Source of the DNA: Bacteroidota bacterium | GTDB taxonomy: Bacteria; Bacteroidota; Bacteroidia; Chitinophagales; Chitinophagaceae | Direction of reading: 5' to 3' | DNA: 64,000 nucleotides | NCBI GenBank assembly: GCA_018268085.1 | Contig: JAFDXE010000002.1 | Coordinates: 1 to 64,000, forward strand | Part shown: positions 42,167 through 49,830 of the stretch, piece by piece | Layout of the letters: the number at the start of each line of letters is the position of its first letter | Numbering within the stretch: position 1 is the first letter of the stretch | The notes under the pieces: generated by a model | The model's input: the letters and a program-made list of their open reading frames with translations, nothing else | Told to the model about the DNA's origin: nothing | Databases searched by the model: none | Translations under genes and position numbers: made by a program

Positions 42167-43450
42167 ATGCCTGAACAGGATAAACATAGTCAGTACAGCG
42201 CTTCGGATTTTGAACGGTATTATGCCGGACAGATGACGGAAAAGGAAATGCATGCTCTGGAAAAAGCAGCGCATGAAGATCCTTTTTTATCAGATGCATT
42301 GGAAGGATATGCTTATACCACTACGGCCAGTGAAGACGTGGCCGCACTAAAACAACAAATCGCCGGGAAAGCTAGCAAAAAAACTTTCTTTCTTTTTTCA
42401 ACCTGGGCCAAAGCTGCTGCGGTAGTTGCATTCATTGCAGGCGTTTGGTATTTCACTGCTGTAACAACTAATAAATTATCTCCTGTAGCAAAAAATGAAT
42501 TGCCGAAACAAACTGAACCAGGTGGTAAAACGGAATCACCGGCTATAACAGCAAATGGATCCACAGCAACCCTCCCCCGCAATGAGCAACAAAAACTTGT
42601 GCTGGATTCAAACAAATCAAATGTAACTGCACCAACTTATAGTTTTACCATTGATTCCAGCGCAGATCAAATGTTAACAGCATCTGCTCCTGCGAGTGGT
42701 ATGTATAAAGAACAGGTAAGCAATGAGAATACCCGGAGGCCGATGTATGACAGCGATTCAATTCCGCAGATCGCAAAAAAGCTGGATGAAGAAAAAGGGA
42801 AACGGGATATTGATGGGATAACTGATATAACAAAAGACAAGGAACTGGTAACAAAAGCCAATGTATTTCGTGGTAAAGTGCTCGATGAAAAAGGGCAACC
42901 CATTGCTTTTGCCAATGTAATAGATACCAAAAGAAAGCAGGGCTTCGTAACAAATGAAGAGGGCAAATTTGTGATCAGTACAAACGATACTAACTTACTG
43001 GCAAGGGTGGACGCAGTTGGATACAGTTCGCTAAACAAAACGTTATCCGTGAACGGAGATGATATCATTGTACTTTCACCGGATAGCAAAGCACTCCAGG
43101 AAGTAGTAATAGCAGGGAATAAACTGGAAAAGATGAGACAGAAAGCTGCAAAGCCTGTACAAAAACCGGATTCATTGCTGGCTCCGTCGAGTGGCTGGCC
43201 AGACTTTGAGGATTACGTTGCAAGTAATAACAATTTAAATAACAATAGAAGTAACAATGTGCTTAACATAAACAAGAAAGACACAGTGGTGTTGTCGTTC
43301 TTTACCAACAAAGAAGGAAAGCCGTATAAGATCAAAGTGGTAAAATCTGTTTCCCCGGAGTATGATAAAGAAGCGATCCGGCTTTTAAACCAGGGGCCGC
43401 TATGGAATAACAGCATCAACAAAAGAGCTACCGTATCTATTGCGCTTTAG
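42167..43450 (+). CDS. Anti-sigma-type membrane protein fused to carboxypeptidase-like and TonB-C domains
   Basis: The 427-residue protein begins with a cytoplasmic helical segment (YSASDFERYYAGQMTEKEMH; residues 1-80) that resembles an anti-sigma zinc-less domain. A single membrane helix lies at about 83-100 (AAAVVAFIAGVWYFTAV). A low-complexity stretch follows. The periplasmic carboxypeptidase-regulatory-like domain at about 233-315 contains VFRGKVLDEKGQPIAFANVI and ends in ALQEVVIAG. The C-terminus (about 368-425) matches a TonB energy-transducer domain (FFTNKEGKPYKIKVVKSVSP). This fusion would let periplasmic domains report outer-membrane state and release the sigma factor. Confidence 0.83.
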   Translation: MPEQDKHSQYSASDFERYYAGQMTEKEMHALEKAAHEDPFLSDALEGYAYTTTASEDVAALKQQIAGKASKKTFFLFSTWAKAAAVVAFIAGVWYFTAVTTNKLSPVAKNELPKQTEPGGKTESPAITANGSTATLPRNEQQKLVLDSNKSNVTAPTYSFTIDSSADQMLTASAPASGMYKEQVSNENTRRPMYDSDSIPQIAKKLDEEKGKRDIDGITDITKDKELVTKANVFRGKVLDEKGQPIAFANVIDTKRKQGFVTNEEGKFVISTNDTNLLARVDAVGYSSLNKTLSVNGDDIIVLSPDSKALQEVVIAGNKLEKMRQKAAKPVQKPDSLLAPSSGWPDFEDYVASNNNLNNNRSNNVLNINKKDTVVLSFFTNKEGKPYKIKVVKSVSPEYDKEAIRLLNQGPLWNNSINKRATVSIAL

Positions 43451-43460
43451 TTAAACAGTA

Positions 43461-43928
43461 ATGAAAGAGAATAAACGCATCATACAATTATATCAAAGTG
43501 TTTACAACGGTTCTCCCTGGATTGATGTGGACATTGTATCCACTCTTTCAACCATAACTGCAGGTAATGCGGCAGCAAAGATTACTGACAACTGGCATTC
43601 CATCTGGGAAATAGTGAATCACCTCATTGCCTGGCGTGAAAATGTTTTACAGCGCATGCAGGGAAAAATTATTAAATCCCCTGCGCACAACTATTTTCTT
43701 CCCGTTAAAAATACATCAGCCGTTGCCTGGAAGAAAACGCTCAAAAAGCTTGAAGTAACGCAACAAAAATGGATAGAGCTGCTGCAACAATTTAATGAAG
43801 CTGATTTCAAAAAGATATATCCGGGCAACCAGCTTTCGTATTATGAACACATACACGGAATCATTCATCATGACATTTATCATTTAGGGCAAATTGTTTT
43901 ACTTGCCAAATCATTTAATAAAAAATAA
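43461..43928 (+). CDS. DinB-superfamily protein
   Basis: The 155-residue soluble protein has the DinB pattern. An N-terminal helix, YQSVYNGSPWIDVDIVSTLS, is followed by DNWHSIWEIVNHLIAWRENV, with metal-ligand type His, and the C-terminal HIHGIIHHDIYHLGQIVLLA. The three His positions of the metal site (H-x-W-x ... H-H-D-x-x-H) are all visible. It follows the anti-sigma gene by 10 bp, so it is probably transcribed with the sigma operon, though its link to signalling is unknown. Confidence 0.85.
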   Translation: MKENKRIIQLYQSVYNGSPWIDVDIVSTLSTITAGNAAAKITDNWHSIWEIVNHLIAWRENVLQRMQGKIIKSPAHNYFLPVKNTSAVAWKKTLKKLEVTQQKWIELLQQFNEADFKKIYPGNQLSYYEHIHGIIHHDIYHLGQIVLLAKSFNKK

Positions 43929-43956
43929 GCAGCTACCTGTACAGGCAGCCGCTTTT
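43928..43956 (+). terminator. Candidate terminator
   Basis: AGCAGCTACCTG (43928-43939; its first base is the last of the stop codon) pairs with CAGGCAGCCGCT (43942-43953) at 10 of 12 positions, followed by TTTT. It is probably the end of the sigma operon. It also lies 7 bp beyond the stop of the opposite-strand T9SS gene. Confidence 0.55.
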
Positions 43957-43962
43957 CCTAAA

Positions 43963-46900
43963 TTATAAAAACACCAACTTTTCAGTAAACATTTCTTTGG
44001 TTTCCAAATCGTACACTCTCAAAATGTAAATCCCTTTACCAACTGAAGCAGGCCGCTGGATGTCAATTTTATTTTTACCATCGCTGGTTACGGTCGTTTC
44101 AAAAATTAACCTGCTGCTGGTTGTTACCAAACTAATTGAATAACTATGTTTAACCGGCCCGAAATCAATGGAGAATTTTGATACAACCGGGTTTGGATAA
44201 ACCGTAAACATCGTTTCCGCATTACTGTTATTGAGTACAATGGTATTGCTGTAGCTGTAGGATTGATCTTTTGTTAGTAGTTTCAAACGGTAACTATTTT
44301 TCCCCTTCAACGGGTAACTGTCTGTAAAACGATACTGCTGAGCTGAATTTCCAGTTGCAGGAATGGTTCCTATTTCCGTAAATGTTCCGGATGCATTTTT
44401 CCGCTCAACGATAAACTGTTGTAAATTTTCTTCCGAAGCTGTTTTCCAGGTAAGCAGGTTTTTATCCTGAACGACCTGTCCTTTAAAGTCGGATAATATA
44501 ACAGGCAGTACAATCCAGCACTGACCATTAACATGGAATGTAAATGTTCTGTTGATGCAACCCGAATTAACCGATACATAACAAACATAAATCCCGGTAT
44601 CTGCCGGCGAAACATTCGGAATGAAATAACTGGTGCCGGTTCCGATCAACGTACTGTCGGTACTACTCTCTTCCAGTTTCCTGTACCATGCATAACTCGA
44701 GTTAAACAATGAATCAACGGTAAGTGTTGTAGGTTGCGATAAGCAGTTTAAAGAACTTACGGCTCCATTTAATGCAAGTGGTAATATACTGGCATCTCCC
44801 AATGTTGCATTTCCGCAGGCATCCAGAGCCCTTAAGCGTACCAGTGAATAGGTAGAGCCATTGTTGATGGTAAAGATCGGGCTCGATTGCGGGGCTGTAG
44901 TAATATCAGGTGTGGTTGGCTGGCTACCTATGATTTCATAAGTGAAAGGTCCTACTCCATTTGTAGCAACAGCGCTAATGCTAAACCCGTTTACATCGCA
45001 TTGATAAGCGGATGAACGGTCAAGGTTCGGGAACTGGTAGGTAGATATTACCACTGTGTCGTACAGGTTCCTGTTACAGAAATTTTCGCTGTACCGTAAA
45101 ATGTAGGAGCCGGGGCCGAGATCTATAAAAGAATATACACCGGCAACAACTGTATTTGCCGACAAGGAAGGTGACAAACTCACACCATTCTTCTTGATGA
45201 TCTTTACCGATAGTGAACCCATATTCGTAGCAACGGTAGCTTTAATATCACCGGAACCATTAGCCCAAATCGCACCAGGGCATTTGGGCGTAACTACAGG
45301 CGAATGGGTAAAATAACTGGCAGTACCGGCTACAGTAACAGAATCCTTATTACCGCAATTATCTGTAGCAACAATTTTATAACGTAATGCAGAATTAATT
45401 CCGGGAATACTGTCGATGAAGACTGCATTTGAATTGTAATTGGTTGAAGACAACAATGAACCATCCGGATTATAGATTGCAATGTTTACCGGCAGCAAAC
45501 CATTGTTCCCTCCCATATTCAGGTTAAACTGTGCCCAGCCATATGAACAGGATTTTCCGGAATTTACCGATAGATTTACTTTAACCGGCGCTTGTGAAAA
45601 GCAACGGGTGATTGTTGTATCATAACAGTCGTCGGTAATCTTTATACAATAATTACCATAAGGGATATTGGAAAATACGCCACTGGTACCGCATGAAACC
45701 TGTACGTTGTTGTCATCGAACAGACAGTACAATGGATTGGTTAAATTTTGCTGACCATTGATGGATGCGGTGAAGCCAGTACAGTTTTTATTGGATACCT
45801 GTACAGTAGCATCTACAGATGGCAATGGAGGTTCTGCATGGAAGCAGGTAATGAGTATGGTATCCGGGCACGCAACTGCCGCTTTGATGCAATAGTTACC
45901 ATAAGGCACGTGTGTAAAAGCACCGCTTGAATCACAACTTACCTGTACATCATTTTCATCGTATAAACAATATAATACTGCGCCGAGATTATTGCTGCTA
46001 ACCGTTACCGTGAAGTCGGAGCAGGTTTTATGTGAAATGGTTGTAACCATATCGTTATTTATCGTTGGCGACAACACACTTACACATCGGGTAATCAGCG
46101 TATCATAACAGGAATCATGAATGGTGACGCAATAATTACCTAATGGAATACTATCGAATACACCGGAATTATTGCAGGTAATCAGTAAGCCCGAACTATC
46201 GTACAAACAATACAATGGAGCAGTTAAACTATCGCCTCCTACATTAATTCCAAAATTGGTACAGGTTACATATCCCGGGTTAATTACCGGTGGAATTACA
46301 GGGGTTGGTGGCAACGCACTAAAACACCTGGTGATCGTGGTGTCGCGGCAGCCATCCTCTACAGTTATACAATAAGGTTGGTAGGTAAGACCATGAAACA
46401 CGCCTGAAGTATTGCAGGTAATTAAATTACCGGCCGAATCATACAGGCAATATTGCGGATTGGTTAATCCAACCTGCCCCGTTATGGAAGCTGAGAAACT
46501 TTCGCATACTTTATTGCTGATTGCAACAATTGCTCCAATGGAAATTGGCGGAGCATTCATAGAGAAACAGCGGGTTATCGTTGTATCTGTACAGGCATCA
46601 TGAGCGGTTATACAGTAACTACCGTAAGCTAAACCGGTGAATACGCCCGAAGTATTACAACTTATTAATGCATTGGATGCATCATATAAACAAAAATCAG
46701 GTGTAAGGAAGTTGGTTCCAACAGCAAGAGAAGCTGAAAAAGAATTGCATAAATAGTTGGAGGTATGCACAGATGCCGCTGCTGTTGGTGCCAGCGAAAC
46801 ACTTGTTGTTCCCTTTTTTATAATTCCGCAATTGTCTTTTGCAACAACCTGGAATGTTGAATGACCGAGTAATGAAAAGCTGAAGTTCGGACTGGTTGAC

Positions 46901-47625
46901 CAGATTGTATCACCGGCGGCTCTTACAATTCCATACATAAATCCCGGGATGCCGCCAATGGTACTGATGTTGCCACGGCTGTCAATTACCTTAATAAAAC
47001 CGGTGGCTTCATCGCAGGCTGTTCTTGTAAACGGATAACTATCGATCCACCAGGTATAATTCAACACCGTTATTTGCCTGGTTTGAATGCCACCGCAGGA
47101 ATCGGTCATGCGTACCGAATAATCGCCTGCCATTAACCCATTAAAAGTTCCACTGCTGTTACTTGTTCCTACCTGCATCGGTGATGGTGCCACAATTGTG
47201 TACAAAAACGGAGGGCGGCCAAATGAATGACTGTCTACAATAACACTACCATTACTTGCATTGTCGCAACTAACATCAATTTTGGTAAGTGTGAACCTGG
47301 GATCCTGGTATGAACCGGCAACGGTTACATTGGGAATGGTAATGGTGCAATTGGTTACCACATCATTTACAGTTACAGTGTAAACGCCGGCGGAAAGCCC
47401 GGTTATAGAATCACTTGTGGTGAAATTGGTATTCACCGGCCCGGCAGTTTTGTACTTATAACTACCCGAACCGCCCGATGCGAGTACTTTTATAGCACCG
47501 GTAGCCGCACACCTTGATTCATAACCGGTACAGGTTGCCGTTAGTGAAGCGCATTGAGATTTTGCATGAAAGTGTAACAGGCTGAATACAATTGCCCATT
47601 GAATAGGAAGGTAAATTTTCTTCAT
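43963..47625 (-). CDS. Giant T9SS cargo protein with five Cys-rich repeats (SprB-like)
   Basis: The 1220-residue secreted protein starts at the ATG at 47625 (an in-frame upstream codon would add 18 unrelated residues). The signal peptide (1-24) is MKKIYLPIQWAIVFSLLHFH. SprB-type repeats follow (GGSGSYKYKTAGPVN...GLSAGVYTVTVND), up to about residue 300. Next come five tandem copies of an ~80-residue unit with a fixed Cys pattern (about 300-700), Ig-like and PKD-type domains, and a T9SS type A sorting domain (VYPNPVVSKFSIDFG ... RVYDLETKEMFTEKLVFL). It should be exported to the surface as an adhesin or gliding-type protein. Confidence 0.88.
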   Translation of the reverse strand: MKKIYLPIQWAIVFSLLHFHAKSQCASLTATCTGYESRCAATGAIKVLASGGSGSYKYKTAGPVNTNFTTSDSITGLSAGVYTVTVNDVVTNCTITIPNVTVAGSYQDPRFTLTKIDVSCDNASNGSVIVDSHSFGRPPFLYTIVAPSPMQVGTSNSSGTFNGLMAGDYSVRMTDSCGGIQTRQITVLNYTWWIDSYPFTRTACDEATGFIKVIDSRGNISTIGGIPGFMYGIVRAAGDTIWSTSPNFSFSLLGHSTFQVVAKDNCGIIKKGTTSVSLAPTAAASVHTSNYLCNSFSASLAVGTNFLTPDFCLYDASNALISCNTSGVFTGLAYGSYCITAHDACTDTTITRCFSMNAPPISIGAIVAISNKVCESFSASITGQVGLTNPQYCLYDSAGNLITCNTSGVFHGLTYQPYCITVEDGCRDTTITRCFSALPPTPVIPPVINPGYVTCTNFGINVGGDSLTAPLYCLYDSSGLLITCNNSGVFDSIPLGNYCVTIHDSCYDTLITRCVSVLSPTINNDMVTTISHKTCSDFTVTVSSNNLGAVLYCLYDENDVQVSCDSSGAFTHVPYGNYCIKAAVACPDTILITCFHAEPPLPSVDATVQVSNKNCTGFTASINGQQNLTNPLYCLFDDNNVQVSCGTSGVFSNIPYGNYCIKITDDCYDTTITRCFSQAPVKVNLSVNSGKSCSYGWAQFNLNMGGNNGLLPVNIAIYNPDGSLLSSTNYNSNAVFIDSIPGINSALRYKIVATDNCGNKDSVTVAGTASYFTHSPVVTPKCPGAIWANGSGDIKATVATNMGSLSVKIIKKNGVSLSPSLSANTVVAGVYSFIDLGPGSYILRYSENFCNRNLYDTVVISTYQFPNLDRSSAYQCDVNGFSISAVATNGVGPFTYEIIGSQPTTPDITTAPQSSPIFTINNGSTYSLVRLRALDACGNATLGDASILPLALNGAVSSLNCLSQPTTLTVDSLFNSSYAWYRKLEESSTDSTLIGTGTSYFIPNVSPADTGIYVCYVSVNSGCINRTFTFHVNGQCWIVLPVILSDFKGQVVQDKNLLTWKTASEENLQQFIVERKNASGTFTEIGTIPATGNSAQQYRFTDSYPLKGKNSYRLKLLTKDQSYSYSNTIVLNNSNAETMFTVYPNPVVSKFSIDFGPVKHSYSISLVTTSSRLIFETTVTSDGKNKIDIQRPASVGKGIYILRVYDLETKEMFTEKLVFL
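45594..46810 (-). repeat. Five tandem ~240-bp coding repeats with conserved cysteines
   Basis: Within the 1220-aa gene, five copies occur at a period of 240-243 bp. Anchors fall near 46681, 46439, 46199, 45959 and 45716. Each encodes YCLYDSxGxLIxC, CNTSGVF, YGNYCI and DTTITRCFS. Each unit holds about six cysteines, which predicts three disulfides per unit. The first unit reads FCLYD and the last YCLFD. Confidence 0.9.
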
Positions 47626-48086
47626 AGGATCAGGTTGGTTTCTTAAACACAAAAAATAGTTGCAGCACAGTGCATGCAATATTTCATGATTAAGAAGGTT
47701 AGCAAAAAGGGTATGATAGATCCTGTGAGTCTAACAAACAACGCCACATAAAAATCAATATTGCGGTATCGGGAAAAAACAATTTTAGCGCTTATCAGCC
47801 ACGCATTTCTCCAATGAAAAACAGATGCTCTACGTAGAAAAATTACCTGCTTTTACCATTTTTGTAATTGATATACTACAACAGAATTATTGAAAATAGC
47901 TGCCGGAAAACTTGTGGATTTAATTCAACAAACAGGTAAAAATCGCAGCATGTTTACTGCTGAAATAATTAACTGCCTATTTAAAAAAGTAAATCATTAT
48001 TTCAATATTAGTGGCACGCATTTTCCTTCATAACTGGCACAATTATGTATCCTTACGATTGCATCGATCACTAAATAATATATATA
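47626..48086. other. Gap before the YtxH gene
   Basis: Between the T9SS gene start and the YtxH-like gene the sequence is AT-rich and has no ORF of normal length. One 48-codon frame at 47890-48033 is described separately. No terminator, repeat or RNA structure was recognised. Confidence 0.5.
47890..48033 (+). CDS. Candidate small ORF, 47 aa, TTG start
   Basis: The frame TTG AAA ATA GCT ... TAA encodes MKIAAGKLVDLIQQTGKNRS and MFTAEIINCLFKKVNHYF with an NISGTHFPS tail. It lies 53 bp before the YtxH-like gene, which also uses a TTG start. Composition is protein-like, but an open frame of this size is expected by chance a few percent of the time. Confidence 0.2.
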   Translation: MKIAAGKLVDLIQQTGKNRSMFTAEIINCLFKKVNHYFNISGTHFPS

Positions 48087-48350
48087 TTGACTACCACCAG
48101 GAAAATACTCATCAGTTTCACCGCAGGTGTTATACTTGGAATTTTATATGCGCCTGGTAAAGGAAGTAAAACGAGAAAAAAGTTAGCTTCCATCGGCTCC
48201 GGAATAAAAAACGGCTGGGAAAATCTCTGTTCAGAAATAAACAATGGCATGGATGTAATTGAACGCTACGCAGAAGGCATAAATAATGCAGGCGTTGATT
48301 CCATCGAAATAAGGGAAGTTGAAATTAAAGACCGCAGCGGATTTTTATAA
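48087..48350 (+). CDS. YtxH-domain protein, 87 aa
   Basis: The product has the YtxH hallmark: a short N-terminal membrane helix followed by a Gly-Lys hinge (ILISFTAGVILGILYAPGKG, residues 7-26) and a charged amphipathic helix (SKTRKKLASIGSGIKNGWEN). No ATG exists near the start; TTG at 48087 is used. YtxH-like proteins are small membrane-associated stress-type proteins of unclear function. It precedes a 406-aa secreted-protein gene by 151 bp. Confidence 0.8.
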   Translation: MTTTRKILISFTAGVILGILYAPGKGSKTRKKLASIGSGIKNGWENLCSEINNGMDVIERYAEGINNAGVDSIEIREVEIKDRSGFL

Positions 48351-48501
48351 TAGCTATTAATTGATCCAGGTAGTATTAGCGAATGGTAGCTGAAATTTAC
48401 CGTACATCAACACATGCAACTGTTTACAATATTTATCCGGGAGATGTTTTAAGAATTGCTGAACTTCTTTTAAAGTTTTAGCCATTTTAAAATCATTTTC
48501 A

Positions 48502-49722
48502 ATGCATACATTCGGTTACCTGCGTTGGATCGCCTGCGTTGTTGCAGGTGCCTTTACGGTATTACAGAGCAATGCTCAATCTGATTGCATTTTTAAAGAC
48601 ACGATATTCTCTATCAATTTCGGCAATGAGCAAAACAATGCCCGAATTAATCTGAATGCGCTTAGGAATTACAGGCAGTCCAATTCAACTTGCCCCGATG
48701 ATGGTTATTTTTCATTCGTACCGCAAACGAGTGAGTGTTTTAGGGGCGACTGGATTACAATGAAGGAAGATCATACGCCCGGAGATGTAGCCGGCAAAAT
48801 GATGCTGGTAAATGCATCGGAACGTGCAAGCGATTTTTTTATGATGAGCTTTGAAGGATTTAAACCCGCTACTAATTACGAGTTTGGTGCATGGATGATC
48901 AACGTATGTAAACTCAACAGCGGTTGCTCCCCTCTTCCACCTAATATCCGCATTGTAATCAGAACGGCTACCGGTGGTTTGCTCGCCGACTTCACTACCG
49001 GAACTTTACAACAAAGCGATCATCCTTCCTGGAAAAAATATTACGGCATGTTCCGAACTCCGGATGAGCCCATGATCATTAAACTCGTTATGACCAATAC
49101 CACCAATGGCGGTTGTGGAAATGATTTTGCCGTTGATGACATAACATTCCGGGAATGTTATCCGCCGCCGCCACCTGTGGTTGAAAAACCTGTTGTGAAT
49201 ACACCAGTAAAAAAAGAAGTGCCAAAAACAATTGAACCGATTGTTCAAAAAACGGAAACGCTCACCAAATCAACTCAAAAAGAAGTGAAACCTGTTGAGA
49301 CAGTAAAACCAACTTCAACTGGCAGCCCTCAAATAAAAACCATCAAACCTGTTGTACTCAATATACCGGTTCCATTATCAACGAGAGAAAATTATCTTGT
49401 ACAAAAAATAAAAACTGCGGAAGAAGAGATTTTGGTTGAGTTATATGATAACGGTGAAATAGATGGCGACACCATTTCCATTTATCACAATAATGAACTT
49501 ATTGTTTCACACCAGGCGCTTTCAGCAAAGCCTATCCGCTTTCATATTAAAGTTGATAAAAAACAACCTCATCATGAATTGATAATGGTTGCAGACAACC
49601 TGGGATCCATTCCGCCCAATACTTCATTGATGATCGTTACAACTAAAACCAAAAGGTATGAAGTATTCATCTCCTCATCTGAACAAAAAAATGCGAAAGT
49701 AATATTTGAGGAGAAAGATTAA
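48502..49722 (+). CDS. Secreted protein with carbohydrate-binding-like domain, 406 aa
   Basis: The protein has a signal peptide (1-25; YLRWIACVVAGAFTVLQSNA). A beta-sandwich domain (about 28-215) is typical of carbohydrate-binding or galactose-binding-like modules (FSINFGNEQNNARINLNALR, GDWITMKEDHTPGDVAGKMM, NDFAVDDITFRECYP). A Pro/Lys/Thr/Val-rich linker follows (about 218-290), then a small beta domain (YLVQKIKTAEEEILVELYDN, GDTISIYHNNELIVSHQALS). No T9SS sorting domain is visible at the end, so it may be periplasmic or anchored otherwise. The last domain recurs in Chitinophagaceae secreted proteins of unknown function. Confidence 0.78.
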   Translation: MHTFGYLRWIACVVAGAFTVLQSNAQSDCIFKDTIFSINFGNEQNNARINLNALRNYRQSNSTCPDDGYFSFVPQTSECFRGDWITMKEDHTPGDVAGKMMLVNASERASDFFMMSFEGFKPATNYEFGAWMINVCKLNSGCSPLPPNIRIVIRTATGGLLADFTTGTLQQSDHPSWKKYYGMFRTPDEPMIIKLVMTNTTNGGCGNDFAVDDITFRECYPPPPPVVEKPVVNTPVKKEVPKTIEPIVQKTETLTKSTQKEVKPVETVKPTSTGSPQIKTIKPVVLNIPVPLSTRENYLVQKIKTAEEEILVELYDNGEIDGDTISIYHNNELIVSHQALSAKPIRFHIKVDKKQPHHELIMVADNLGSIPPNTSLMIVTTKTKRYEVFISSSEQKNAKVIFEEKD

Positions 49723-49779
49723 AAAAAGTACAGTATTAAATGTATTTCAACATTTGTGCTTAACCATTCTGGTCACATT

Positions 49780-49809
49780 AAAAAAGCCGCCCATTAAAAA
49801 GAGCGGCTT
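49780..49809 (-). terminator. Rho-independent terminator of the SGNH/PKD gene
   Basis: On the minus strand AAGCCGCTC pairs with GGGCGGCTT (wobble at one position) with a TTTTTAAT loop and a T-run beyond. It lies 22 bp past the stop at 49831. Read on the plus strand it has only a weak T-run. Confidence 0.85.
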
Positions 49810-49830
49810 CCTGTTTTACGGTCGATTTTT

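Noticed and set aside
41412..42299. 295-aa minus-strand frame opposite the sigma gene
   Set aside because: It covers the opposite strand of the sigma gene and the vWA start region; its composition is unlike a protein and the sigma factor is clearly the real gene.
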